Counted from the stretch's first letter, positions 1-7,444 are shown. The stretch: 64,000 nt of DNA from Butyrivibrio sp. XPD2002 (GCF_000423945.1 NZ_AUIY01000008.1:142550-206549); one strand, 5' to 3'. Program-made: numbers and translations. The notes: a model not told the origin generated them from the sequence alone.

Positions 1-600
1 GTAATTCTGAACGTAGCCTTCTGCGACGGATGTATCAATTTTTATCACATCCGTATCTACTATCTCATCCCAGCTCTCTGAATCGAAGATATGGAACAAG
101 AACTCCATGGTCGCAATCTGCTCAATACCACATTCCTTAAGTCCTGACGTCTGGAATGTCAGTCCATCATTGGCTTTCTTACCAGCAGCCACATCAGCAG
201 ACATCATAGTTTCAACCATGTAGCCATTTACGTTTGCATTACGTGCCTGTACTGTAATTCCCTTAGCAGAATTGTTTTCAATTAGAAGAGTGAGCTTAGT
301 ACCTGCCCACGAATCCTCAATCCCTGTCGCTGTAATCTTTATATCATTGTCATCATAGAGCACCTGCTCTTCAATTGTTACAGCTGATGCCTCTTCCTTT
401 TTTTCTTCCTGAGCCTGCTCTGCAGCACCTGCCTCTGTACCACCCGCGTCTGTTTCTTTACTTTCTGAATCAGAGGACGTTGTAACACTGGATATCTGCT
501 TATCACCATCAGAGCTTGAAGATGAACCGCTTCCAATCGCCATGCCTGCAAAAAGCACAAGACAGAGTAGTACAGGTAACCATTTCATTTTGTTTTTCAT
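1..600 (-). CDS. Secreted or membrane-anchored protein, 3' end outside the window
   Basis: The reading frame starts at ATG 598-600 behind a GAGGAGGC ribosome site and stays open to the left edge (200 codons), so it is partial. The N-terminus has two lysines, a hydrophobic stretch (WLPVLLCLVLFAGMAIG) with no lipobox cysteine, then a Ser/Asp/Glu/Ala-rich linker to about residue 75. The rest (about 80-200) looks like a compact beta-rich domain of the kind seen in exported Firmicute proteins. It is inferred to be exported and tethered by its N-terminal segment. No enzymatic motif is visible and no family is assigned. It follows the short rhomboid fragment by 28 bp and may be co-transcribed with it. 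Confidence 0.7.
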   Translation of the reverse strand, partial: MKNKMKWLPVLLCLVLFAGMAIGSGSSSSSDGDKQISSVTTSSDSESKETDAGGTEAGAAEQAQEEKKEEASAVTIEEQVLYDDNDIKITATGIEDSWAGTKLTLLIENNSAKGITVQARNANVNGYMVETMMSADVAAGKKANDGLTFQTSGLKECGIEQIATMEFLFHIFDSESWDEIVDTDVIKIDTSVAEGYVQNY

Positions 601-628
601 ATATTGCTTGCCTCCTCATATTGTTTTT

Positions 629-826
629 TTATAATAAGCGCAGCAATTCCTTCTGGGTAAACGCACTGCTCACTATCCTGTAATACTGTCTGTTCTGTAT
701 AGTATCCATATATGAAGATCCGAGCATTTTTACATCAAACGCCCGAAGGTTTACCAAGACAAATATAATGATATTGATCCCAATGATGACAATAGTTGCG
801 GGAGAATTAAGGAATATGCTGTTCAT
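629..826 (-). pseudogene. N-terminal fragment of a rhomboid-family membrane protein
   Basis: The 65-residue product has one hydrophobic segment (residues 10-27) followed by a stretch ending in YYRIVSSAFTQKELLRLL. This resembles the start of rhomboid proteases, where the first helix is followed by a YYRL-type motif and then HLLFNM and the serine and histidine catalytic helices. A TAA ends the frame exactly where the second helix should begin, so all catalytic residues are missing. The start is preceded by GGAAG. It is either a remnant left by a deletion or a small single-helix membrane protein; a remnant is more likely. Confidence 0.5.
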
Positions 827-842
827 TTTACTTCTACTTCCT

Positions 843-971
843 TTATGCCTTTAGCCCAATCAAGAATTCAAAGAAAACCTCTGCACAGTCTTCTCCCGGC
901 CTTAAAACTCCATCTTTTACCACAGGTATACCTTTCATGTAAACTGGATGCTCCCCAACAAACTTTTTCAA
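843..971 (-). CDS. Small protein of unknown function (42 aa), translationally coupled
   Basis: The frame begins at TTG 969-971, whose last two bases are shared with the TGA stop of the upstream 39-residue gene (TTGA overlap), an arrangement typical of translational coupling. The product begins MKKFVGEHPVY, continues with GIPVVKDGVLRPGED and ends with a hydrophobic tail FFEFLIGLKA. No family is recognised. An internal ATG at codon 12 is an alternative start. It is followed 16 bp later by the rhomboid fragment. The natural-looking composition and the overlap support a real gene, but it is short. Confidence 0.4.
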   Translation of the reverse strand: MKKFVGEHPVYMKGIPVVKDGVLRPGEDCAEVFFEFLIGLKA

Positions 972-1087
972 TCAAGCTCTCCGTCTCTCCTGCAGAAATC
1001 ATAGAACTCACAGGTCACGCAGAAGTGTTTGCAGAACTTATTGTTACGATGTATACATTTCTTTATCCAGTAGATCAGTCGCCCCAT
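968..1087 (-). CDS. Cysteine-rich small protein (39 aa)
   Basis: ATG 1085-1087 lies six bases after a near-perfect GAGGAGG ribosome site. The product is basic with five cysteines, spaced C-X9-C-X3-C-X2-C-X5-C (KCIHRNNKFCKHFC then VTCEFYDFC), which suggests metal binding or disulphides. The frame is also open upstream for about 30 codons with protein-like composition (LLLEYCSQSFSEEAY), back into an array of 11-bp repeats, so the annotated start may be internal to a formerly longer gene. Function is unknown; similar short Cys-rich proteins occur on mobile elements of this family, but I make no assignment. Confidence 0.4.
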   Translation of the reverse strand: MGRLIYWIKKCIHRNNKFCKHFCVTCEFYDFCRRDGELD

Positions 1088-1148
1088 ATACGCCTCCTCA
1101 GAAAATGATTGCGAGCAATACTCCAAAAGTAATTTATCTGTATTGGTC

Positions 1149-1195
1149 TCCTCTATGGTTAGTCCTCTAGGTTCCTCTATGGTTCCTCTATGGTT
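1149..1195. repeat. Tandem 10-14 bp repeat array, unit ACCATAGAGGA (minus strand)
   Basis: Four near-copies of ACCATAGAGGA (minus-strand sense) occur head to tail; one copy has lost an A and one is preceded by CTA. Each unit contains an AGAGGA ribosome-site-like core. The array lies between the candidate structured RNA and the Cys-rich small gene. Because 11 is not a multiple of three, gain or loss of a unit would change the reading frame across it. Confidence 0.75.
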
Positions 1196-1199
1196 ACAG

Positions 1200-1465
1200 T
1201 ATGAACTTTTTGGAGTCCCATAAAAATGCCAACTAGATGATGCGGCCAGCAGAGAATATCTTGTCCACTCAGATACATAATATTGATGAAAGACTTCCGG
1301 CCCACGTTCCGGCGCGCCGACCCGTGGCTGAGCCGTGTCCTAACGGTAGTAAGTAAAGTGGCAAGTGGTGTATTCCTGCGCATAAATGCTCCGTCGTACT
1401 CACTTGTTGGGGCGTATCCCCAATCCCCTCGCATCAGATTTTCAATCTGACTATGCTCTCTTCGA
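1200..1465 (-). ncRNA. Candidate structured non-coding RNA
   Basis: This segment is more GC-rich than its flanks and dense in short inverted repeats when read on the minus strand: GCTCTC-GAA-GAGAGC, a TCAGATT/AATCTGA hairpin, TTGGGG-ATACG-CCCCAA, and CCACG...CGTGG enclosing a GGCGCGCC palindrome. An 85-codon open frame crosses it but has no ribosome site and an unnatural composition, so a folded RNA is the better reading. Length, the many conserved-looking single-stranded blocks and the host family recall the raiA (SARA) RNA class of Clostridia and relatives, but I cannot confirm this without a covariance search. Ends are approximate. Confidence 0.4.
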
Positions 1466-1479
1466 GAGCTAAAGACACA

Positions 1480-1525
1480 AAAAAAGAAGGGACACCACCA
1501 TCATATTTCTGATAGTAATGTCCCT
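1480..1525 (-). terminator. Rho-independent terminator after the relaxase fragment
   Basis: On the minus strand, AGGGACA and TGTCCCT arms flank a loop with a minor inner stem, followed by TCTTTTTTT. It lies just past the stop of the relaxase-derived gene. Confidence 0.8.
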
Positions 1526-1531
1526 AAAAAA

Positions 1532-2298
1532 TTATCGCGTCTGCTCGCGTGTCCTGTTCTGATCCGGAGTCTTTTCGATTCCAAGGATCTTATCGATATC
1601 ATATTTTGCAGTCTGATAGGTCTGCATATTTTTTCTGACTTCCTTGTATTCGGAGTAGGCCGCTTTCTTTTTTGCCAAAACTTTTCCGTACTCATCGCTG
1701 AGTCCTTTTACAGAAGGAAGTTTTCCCTTGTGCCTGTTAAAAGAATCTTTGGCTGCCTTGTGAGTCATGATCTCTTCCTTGTGCTCAGCAAAAAACTGCC
1801 TGCTGTAACCAGTCTGTTTATACTGCTGATAGATGTCTTTTGTCTTGGAGTAGTCGATGATCTTGCTCTTAAGCTCTGAGATTTCTTTAAGACGTTTCTC
1901 GTAGCCCTTGATCTGATCACTAAGTTCAGAGAATCTTTCTGAAGTGTCGCCGGCTCTTTTCTCAAGTTCATTGTAAGTCCTAAGTCCCTGCTCCTGGAAA
2001 AAGAGAAGTGCCTTCATGACATTTTTGACGTTGTACTTTTTCGCCCAGAGTTCATAGCCGGGACCTTTTCCCTTTGCAATAACCTCCTGCATGTTAAGGA
2101 GAAGATCAAAGCCATCCTCTCTGTAGAAGGGCTTGGCTTTTTCCTTTGGAGAAGTGTCTTTTCTCTCTTCTGATCCTCTTGCCACACCCTCAAGTTTCTC
2201 ATGCAGCTCTTTTTCCGAATAGCCATCTCCGAGGGAACGGAACCTGAGCTGTTTCTTGCACAGCTGAGTTTATGCTTGCTTGGTTTTCCTTTATGCAT
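1532..2298 (-). pseudogene. Relaxase C-terminal region, frameshifted and lacking the nuclease domain
   Basis: The open frame below 2270 encodes a basic, coiled-coil protein. It begins with a segment (RFRSLGDGYSEKELHEKLEG) like the region after the nuclease domain of Firmicute conjugative-transposon relaxases, and ends with AAYSEYKEVRKNMQTYQTAK followed by DIDKILG, the usual relaxase C-terminus. A well-placed start with AAGGAG at 2298 opens a short frame (MHKGKPSKHK). This would run into the relaxase frame if one A were added to the AAA run near 2270. As read, translation from that start is out of frame, and an internal GTG at 2185 would give 217 residues. No Tyr or His-triad nuclease motif is present. 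It marks decayed mobilisation functions. Confidence 0.6.
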
Positions 2299-2333
2299 TT
2301 GAGTTTCTCCTTGTTCTATGAAAATGTATTTGG

Positions 2334-2377
2334 TAAAAGAAAGGCACCAGTCCGGGATATACCACAGGCCAGTGCCA
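2334..2377 (-). terminator. Terminator after the DUF5688 gene
   Basis: The minus strand shows GGCACTGG and CTGGTGCC arms followed by TTTCTTTT, directly downstream of the DUF5688 stop and upstream of the relaxase-fragment start. Confidence 0.7.
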
Positions 2378-2402
2378 ATCATACCTTTTCTATCTTCTGT
2401 AA

Positions 2403-3485
2403 TCAGCCAAGACTCTTACCGTCTTTGGACTTTTCTCCGATGTCAGCATCCTTGTGAGGTGTCTTGGAAGCCTCATCCTTTGCCGCTTTAAGATCTCCCA
2501 GGAGAGATTTCTTTTCCGAAGCCTCATGCCCTCTGGCCTCCTTAGCAGCCTGACGCTCCACATACTTCTCACCAAGCTCAAAGACCTTTTCCTTGGCATC
2601 GTAGTGATAAACGTTGTCTGTCAGCTGCTCGGAAGGATCCACTGTAGTAGCGTTTACTTCTCTTACCATCGACTCAAGATGACGAAGATCCATTATGCCG
2701 TTGTCAGGCACGATCAAAATTTCATGGATGCTGCTGGGTAAAATGAAGAAGGACTCACCTCCAACCCTCTCCGAAGCTTTCTCCATGAAATTTTCGTAAG
2801 CAAGGACTCCGGCGCCATGTACATTGCCTTCCACAGATGCAACAAAAATCTGCTCCTGCTCAGGTGGGATGTTAAGCCCCAACATCTCAAGATCCTGAAC
2901 CCCCATCTGCTTTGCAAGAACTTCGCACATGCCCTCAATTACAAGAGGTCTCACCTCAGGTGCTGTCTTCATTGCGTCCGCATGAAGCTGATCTGCGGTA
3001 ATCCCATAATTCTCAAGCATCTGATTCGTAACAAGGATTGTTCCTGAACCCGCAGGTGTTTCGCCAAGCACAAAGCGATAAACCACTGACATATCCTCAA
3101 TATCTTTATGAGGAACTGTATCAAGAAGCTCAGCGTTTCTCTCCTTGGATACGACCTCCATTGCAAGTGTACCTTTCATCTTGTCATAGTCCTTGAAAGA
3201 ATCCACATCAAACTCCGGCTGGTTTCTAAGAGATCTGTCCGCCAGATCAGTTGCTCCCTTTGCAATGTTTTCGTAAGAAACGCCGCTCTCGTAGTCCTGA
3301 TAAAGAGTGGTTGCATTAAGGCTGACTCCTACTTCGCTGTCTGCAGGCTTTACTACGATTGCCTCATAGCTACCGTTCATTCTTTCCGCTGTACGGTGCT
3401 CGACTTCAAAGTCTGTTCCGGTCCTAGCCTCAAGTGTTTCCTTAATATCTCTGGCAAGGTTTTCTCTAAATGTCTCAAAATCCAT
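2403..3485 (-). CDS. DUF5688 family protein
   Basis: The 360-residue cytoplasmic protein starts MDFETFRENLARDIKETL. It matches the layout of DUF5688 proteins common in Lachnospiraceae: an N-terminal alpha/beta region in which residues (ERMNGSYEAIVVKP) about 30-50 ask for a substrate or partner, a central region with VVYRFVLGE and SILVTN-like strands (GTILVTNQMLENYG), and a segment FILPSSIHEILIVPD near residue 250. Its tail, from about 305, is charged and low in complexity (many Lys, Glu, Asp). No catalytic motif is evident and the biochemical role of the family is unknown. Members often sit in accessory or mobile DNA, as here next to a relaxase remnant. The gene is monocistronic, with its own leader and terminator. 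Confidence 0.7.
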   Translation of the reverse strand: MDFETFRENLARDIKETLEARTGTDFEVEHRTAERMNGSYEAIVVKPADSEVGVSLNATTLYQDYESGVSYENIAKGATDLADRSLRNQPEFDVDSFKDYDKMKGTLAMEVVSKERNAELLDTVPHKDIEDMSVVYRFVLGETPAGSGTILVTNQMLENYGITADQLHADAMKTAPEVRPLVIEGMCEVLAKQMGVQDLEMLGLNIPPEQEQIFVASVEGNVHGAGVLAYENFMEKASERVGGESFFILPSSIHEILIVPDNGIMDLRHLESMVREVNATTVDPSEQLTDNVYHYDAKEKVFELGEKYVERQAAKEARGHEASEKKSLLGDLKAAKDEASKTPHKDADIGEKSKDGKSLG

Positions 3486-3522
3486 TTTGTTTTCTCGCTT
3501 TCTTTTGTATTTTTGAGCATAG

Positions 3523-3645
3523 AAAAAGACGCAGCTCCAATCCTTCGATCAGAGACATGCGTCTTTGGTTAATGGTTATTCTTTTGCAAAAGAAAAAGCC
3601 AGGAGATGAGCTGCTTCCCTGCTGCTCATTTCTTGGCGCATTATA
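3523..3645 (-). promoter_or_regulatory. DUF5688 leader with two terminator-like hairpins and a TATAAT box
   Basis: Reading the minus strand there is a TATAAT at 3640-3645 without a good -35. Next comes a hairpin at 3599-3636 (arms CCAAGAAATGAGC and GCTCATCTCCTGG) followed by CTTTTTCTTTT. A second hairpin at 3523-3566 (AAAGACGCA and TGCGTCTTT) is followed by TTTCT, about 40 bp before the start codon. Both have the form of intrinsic terminators placed before the gene they precede. Confidence 0.55.
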
Positions 3646-3858
3646 ACAATATCACATCGAAAATCGGCTTTCAACGCAAAAACCATGCAAATTTCATGCA
3701 TCTTGGTGACGTTTTGGCATTTTTAGTGACGTTTGGTAGGCAGGCTTGTTTCTATCTTCAAAAAAGCTTCCTGATCCGTTCTTCCTGCTCTTTTTCAGAC
3801 TGCTTGCATGCTTTTTTAAGAATAGGTATGCTTATCGTTATTCATTTTACTAAAATGT
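3646..3858. other. Intergenic region with paired GTGACGTTT repeats
   Basis: No gene is supported here. Two direct copies of GTGACGTTT start about 20 bp apart (near 3707 and 3727), and an ATGCA...TGCAT inverted repeat lies near 3686-3701. All are upstream of the DUF5688 leader and could be binding sites for a regulator. Confidence 0.4.
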
Positions 3859-4743
3859 TTATGCCACCGGTAGGATTTCCTCACATATTGCACGGATCTC
3901 TTCACTGAAAACAGTATCTTTTGGCCAGATGAAGGTAAAATCATGTTTTACCCTAAAGTCGTCAAGGGGGATTGTTTTCAGATATCCGGACTGCAGTCCG
4001 GATGCAACCGCTGCTTTATATAAAAAGGTGATGCCACAGTCTTTTTCAATAAGGCTTATTATGGCATGCATGTTCTCCACCTGGATAAAATTCCTAAAAT
4101 CACTTGTAGAATAATTGTTCAGGGCAAGAGCTCTTTCTAATATATTGCGCGTTCCTGAACCGGGTTCTCTTATAAGAATTCGCTCGGGAAAGAGATCTTT
4201 TATCACGCGCGGCTTCTGAGTGAAAGAGTGCTTTGCCGAACAGACAGAAACGAACTCTTCTTTGCTAAAAAGCAGCGTTTCATAATCATTTTCAGGAAAA
4301 TATCCTTCTACAAGTGCAAAATCTATAACACCCTCGGAGAGTTTTTTAAGAAGCTCCGATGTGTTGCCAAATGTAATCTTAAGATTAGTATCCGGGTGAT
4401 TTTTTATGTAATCACTGATCGGATCAGCAATTATGTATTCTCCTATGGTCATGGTGACACCAAAAGAGATGTCTTTTAAGCCATGGTTATTCTGTGAAAG
4501 TATTTCTTTGAGACTTTCATCATCATTTTTTATCTGATTCATTTTTTTATACAGGAGTTTTCCGTTGTCAGTTAGAAAAAGTTTTTTTCCATCCTGAGTA
4601 AACAGCTTTGTCCCGTATTCATTTTCAAGATGATGTATGTGCTGAGAAACAGCGGGCTGAGTAATATTCAGCTCCTTAGCCGCCTTGGTGAAATTGAGGT
4701 GTCTGCAAACGCAGAGGAAAGTATCTATTCTGAAATCCAGCAT
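3859..4743 (-). CDS. LysR family transcriptional regulator
   Basis: The 294-residue protein has the LysR winged helix-turn-helix at residues 1-62 (RHLNFTKAAKELNITQPAVS as the recognition element), a linker helix, and a periplasmic-binding-like effector domain from about 90 to 290 (ISFGVTMTIGEY ... IREPGSGTR). It is transcribed divergently from the YeiH-type transporter gene 127 bp away. An imperfect palindrome in that gap fits a LysR operator, so it is inferred to control the transporter and itself. The inducer is unknown. LysR regulators paired with YeiH genes are common, for example CysB-like or YeiE-type pairs. Confidence 0.9.
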   Translation of the reverse strand: MLDFRIDTFLCVCRHLNFTKAAKELNITQPAVSQHIHHLENEYGTKLFTQDGKKLFLTDNGKLLYKKMNQIKNDDESLKEILSQNNHGLKDISFGVTMTIGEYIIADPISDYIKNHPDTNLKITFGNTSELLKKLSEGVIDFALVEGYFPENDYETLLFSKEEFVSVCSAKHSFTQKPRVIKDLFPERILIREPGSGTRNILERALALNNYSTSDFRNFIQVENMHAIISLIEKDCGITFLYKAAVASGLQSGYLKTIPLDDFRVKHDFTFIWPKDTVFSEEIRAICEEILPVA

Positions 4744-4755
4744 AATTAGTTCTCC

Positions 4756-4782
4756 ATAACGATAAAAAATATTTATGGTTAT
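4756..4782. promoter_or_regulatory. Palindromic LysR operator candidate
   Basis: The 27-bp imperfect palindrome has arms ATAACgATAAA and TTTATgGTTAT. It sits 13 bp from the LysR start and about 90 bp before yeiH, the place expected for a LysR-type activator and autorepressor site. Confidence 0.6.
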
Positions 4783-4828
4783 ATAATAATATATAATTTT
4801 ATCTTTTTCAAAAGACAGAATAGAATAA

Positions 4829-4868
4829 GACCTGCGAAATAACAGATTAGAAAGTGAGAGAGGTCTTG
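4829..4868 (+). promoter_or_regulatory. Hairpin over the yeiH translation start region
   Basis: AAGACCT and AGGTCTT arms (24-base loop) end two bases before the yeiH ATG. The downstream arm overlaps the GAGAGAGG ribosome site, so folding could limit translation. Confidence 0.4.
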
Positions 4869-4870
4869 AG

Positions 4871-5908
4871 ATGGATTTTTTGAAAAAGAATTACATGGGA
4901 ATAATAGTATGCTTCACTATTGCAGTTCCTTCATGGCTCCTGGGAAAGCGCTTCCCTGTCGTTGGCGGAGCGGTGATTGCAATCATTCTGGGCATGATAA
5001 TAGCCCTGTTCTGGAATGACAAGGGGAAGGCGGCTGATGGAATAAAGTTTACATCAAAGATAATTCTGCAGGAGGCTGTTGTCCTCCTTGGATTTGGTAT
5101 GAATCTTTCGGTCGTTCTTCAGACCGGAAAACAGTCACTTCCTATAATTATCTGCACGATTTCAACATCGCTTATCCTATCATGGATTCTTCATAAGGTT
5201 ATGAATATCAAAGGAAACACAGCTACTCTTATCGGAGTTGGCTCATCAATATGCGGCGGCTCAGCAATAGCAGCTACGGCTCCTGTCATTGATGCGGATG
5301 ATGATGAAGTGGCACAGGCAATTTCTGTGATATTTTTCTTTAACGTGCTGGCAGCACTTCTTTTTCCTTCGCTGGGAAAGCTTATAGGTTTTGATATCAC
5401 AACAGGAGAGGCTTTCGGTATTTTTGCGGGAACTGCAGTTAATGATACTTCTTCCGTCACTGCAGCTGCATCAACCTGGGACAGCATGTGGAACCTGGGT
5501 AGTCAGACTTTGGACAAGGCAGTTACAGTGAAGCTTACAAGGACATTAGCAATCATTCCGATTACACTGGTTCTTGCTTATCTGAGAGCAAAGGAAGCAA
5601 AAAAGGATGGAAGCACCACCAACGGTTTTAGCTTCAGGAGAGCATTCCCGATGTTCATAGTGTTCTTTGTTCTTGCTTCAATTATCACAACACTTTGCTT
5701 GGGAATGGGAGTACCTTCGGATATTTTTAAACCTCTTAAAGAACTTAGCAAGTTCTTTATCATAATGGCCATGGCTGCTATAGGCCTGAACAGCAACGTG
5801 ATCAAGCTCATTAAATCCGGTGGAAAGCCGATACTGCTTGGTGGCTGTTGCTGGGGCGGAATAACAGTTGTAAGCCTTGTGATGCAACATGTAATGGGGA
5901 TATGGTAA
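4871..5908 (+). CDS. yeiH: YeiH/UPF0324 family putative sulfate exporter
   Basis: The 345-residue integral membrane protein has about ten hydrophobic helices and the family's conserved segments: [14 protein letters not shown] near residue 120, [15 protein letters not shown] near 185, and GLNSN in the C-terminal part. UPF0324 members are annotated as putative sulfate exporters of the cytoplasmic membrane; direct transport evidence for the family is limited. The length is normal for the family and the frame is intact. It diverges from the LysR gene, whose product probably regulates it. It ends five bases from the convergent HigA-like gene, so there is no room for a separate terminator. Confidence 0.85.
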   Translation: MDFLKKNYMGIIVCFTIAVPSWLLGKRFPVVGGAVIAIILGMIIALFWNDKGKAADGIKFTSKIILQEAVVLLGFGMNLSVVLQTGKQSLPIIICTISTSLILSWILHKVMNIKGNTATLIGVGSSICGGSAIAATAPVIDADDDEVAQAISVIFFFNVLAALLFPSLGKLIGFDITTGEAFGIFAGTAVNDTSSVTAAASTWDSMWNLGSQTLDKAVTVKLTRTLAIIPITLVLAYLRAKEAKKDGSTTNGFSFRRAFPMFIVFFVLASIITTLCLGMGVPSDIFKPLKELSKFFIIMAMAAIGLNSNVIKLIKSGGKPILLGGCCWGGITVVSLVMQHVMGIW

Positions 5909-5913
5909 ACGAT

Positions 5914-6204
5914 TCAAAATACTGTATCCAGAGGAAAAGGTATTACATTTGATGGTTCATTTTGCTGTGCTGTCCATAGTGTTAGTTTCTGCTGCATATT
6001 CATCCAACTTTCCGGAGATGTATTAGTTGCCTTGCTTATTCTAATGGCCATCTCCGGGCTAAGAGATACTTTCTCATTAACAAACTCTGATAACGCTTTT
6101 CTGCTTACTCCAAGCATTCTCGCCGCATCAGTAACTGAAAGATCTAGTGGTTTTAACACATCTTCAGCAAATACCTTTCCTGGATGCGTAGGTTTTCTGA
6201 TCAT
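5914..6204 (-). CDS. higA: HigA-type XRE family antitoxin, apparently without its toxin
   Basis: The 96-residue protein starting MIRKPTHPGKVFAEDVLKPL is a typical HigA/VapI antitoxin. Its helix-turn-helix (LSVTDAARMLGVSRKALSEF) occupies about residues 18-40. The ATG at 6202-6204 is chosen over an upstream one because it matches the family start and has GGAG six bases before. HigA normally binds and silences the mRNA-cleaving toxin HigB and represses their shared promoter. Here no HigB-like gene is next to it: upstream is a membrane protein gene and downstream yeiH. It may be an orphan regulator or the survivor of a broken module. Confidence 0.8.
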   Translation of the reverse strand: MIRKPTHPGKVFAEDVLKPLDLSVTDAARMLGVSRKALSEFVNEKVSLSPEMAIRISKATNTSPESWMNMQQKLTLWTAQQNEPSNVIPFPLDTVF

Positions 6205-6247
6205 ATCATTCTCCATTTCACTTTTCTTCTGACTCAAAGCCGGCTTT

Positions 6248-6886
6248 TCATGCCGTCACTCTATCTCTTATCACACTGCCTATTGCTGTAACAATCATAG
6301 CTATGCAAATTACGGCTATTCCAATCCTGTCATAAGCATTATAGATTCCTTCAGAGAACTTAAGCTTAATGAATTTCTCCCAAATTGCACCGAGTATTAC
6401 AAGAAGCGTGGCTCCAACAGAAGCAGCATACATACATGCCACAACCAAACTGGCAAGTATGTTTCTGCAATCATCCCTGTCGACTTTGAGAGAGTCGCAG
6501 TTGGAAACTAATATAAAGTATGTCACAGCCAGGTATGCAACGGTCACAAATGTGGCTTTCTGCCAAGATGCACATTCAAATAAACTGTAACCTAGGCCCA
6601 TGATCAGGTCAACGAACATGAGGCAGGAAAACACTATCATAGGTCCGCTGGTCTGCTGATTAAATGTAAGGAGTGCTATTAACAACTCTATCACAACAAT
6701 AAGTGTTATCACGCTGAGTTTAGTTTCTCCGGGAATAATGTCTTTAAGCCCTGGAAATACCAAAAGGAGAAAAAGAGATCCTAAGAGCCCTGTCATAAAA
6801 GGTAATGCCCTTAGAAGACCAAACAAGAGTATAAAGATCACTCCCAATGCTATGACCAACAGAATTTCAAATATTGCCGCTATCAT
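6248..6886 (-). CDS. Multi-pass membrane protein of unknown function
   Basis: The 212-residue protein has about six predicted membrane helices. It begins MIAAIFEILLVIALGVIFIL, has a cytoplasmic-looking charged stretch SNCDSLKVDRDDCRN near the middle and ends VIRDRVTA. The ATG is preceded by GGAGGC at the right distance. It lies 44 bp upstream of the HigA-like gene and 36 bp downstream of the small DNA-binding gene, so it is probably part of the replication/partition transcript. No family is recognised. In plasmid cassettes such genes may serve exclusion or maintenance, but nothing here shows that. Confidence 0.65.
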   Translation of the reverse strand: MIAAIFEILLVIALGVIFILLFGLLRALPFMTGLLGSLFLLLVFPGLKDIIPGETKLSVITLIVVIELLIALLTFNQQTSGPMIVFSCLMFVDLIMGLGYSLFECASWQKATFVTVAYLAVTYFILVSNCDSLKVDRDDCRNILASLVVACMYAASVGATLLVILGAIWEKFIKLKFSEGIYNAYDRIGIAVICIAMIVTAIGSVIRDRVTA

Positions 6887-6921
6887 TTATGCCTCCATTC
6901 TATGACCAAAGCCCTTGGCCA

Positions 6922-7362
6922 TCATTTGCTGTTTTTCTTTTGTTTATACAGTTTGTTACAGTAGACAGCAGCTCTTGAAGCAGATTTAAACTCTTCTACA
7001 CCGTTTCTTTCAATCACAGCCCTCTCGATGCCTTTGGCATTTCCCTGCTTGACTGCTTCTGTGAACATCTTGCCAAGGCGGGATCTGACCTGAGCCGGTG
7101 ACTCTTTTATCTCGTATTCAATAAGAACATCGTTTACACCTGCGAAGGTCGGAAGATCTGCCAGGACGAATTCTGCTTTCATTGTTTTGGCCTCAGCGAT
7201 CATGTTGTTGATGGCAAGTGTATAGTCGTAGACAGTTCTTTTGCCGAACTTCTCCTCCAACATATCGCAGATGTAGTAGTTGACGGTTACGTTCTCCTTC
7301 TTGGCTGCTTTCTCAATCTGATCATATAATTCCTGTGTGATTGCTAAATTAACTCTTGGCAT
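6922..7362 (-). CDS. Small DNA-binding-like protein of the replication cassette
   Basis: The start at 7360-7362 (MPRVNLAITQELYDQIEKAA) is taken because GGAGGG lies seven bases before it. The first 45 residues look like a ribbon-helix-helix unit (one strand, then helices, as in ParD/CopG-like proteins). The remainder is helical with no recognised domain. The total is 146 residues. It is preceded by a consensus promoter flanked by two identical 11-bp repeats, which suggests autoregulation. Position between repA and a membrane gene suggests a role in control of the plasmid-like cassette; this is inference. Confidence 0.65.
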   Translation of the reverse strand: MPRVNLAITQELYDQIEKAAKKENVTVNYYICDMLEEKFGKRTVYDYTLAINNMIAEAKTMKAEFVLADLPTFAGVNDVLIEYEIKESPAQVRSRLGKMFTEAVKQGNAKGIERAVIERNGVEEFKSASRAAVYCNKLYKQKKNSK

Positions 7363-7375
7363 ATCTTTTCCCTCC

Positions 7376-7436
7376 ATGAGTGTTGTTTTATGTTCACTTA
7401 CAGTTAAATTATATGAGTGTTGTACAATGTTGTCAA
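7376..7436 (-). promoter_or_regulatory. Consensus promoter with repeated operator-like boxes
   Basis: Minus strand TTGACA (7431-7436), 17-bp spacer, TATAAT (7408-7413). The 11-mer ACAACACTCAT occurs twice: at 7413-7423, ending one base into the -10 box, and at 7376-7386, just before the ribosome site of the small DNA-binding gene. Confidence 0.8.
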
Positions 7437-7444
7437 TATAACGA

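Noticed and set aside
629..826. Functional rhomboid protease
   Set aside because: It stops after the first helix; the Ser and His helices are absent.
845..1108. An 87-codon plus-strand frame opposite the small genes
   Set aside because: No ribosome site, composition unlike a protein, and it is antisense to two better-supported small genes.
1177..1434. An 85-codon minus-strand frame through the structured RNA block
   Set aside because: No ribosome site and a composition dictated by hairpins; a folded RNA explains it better.
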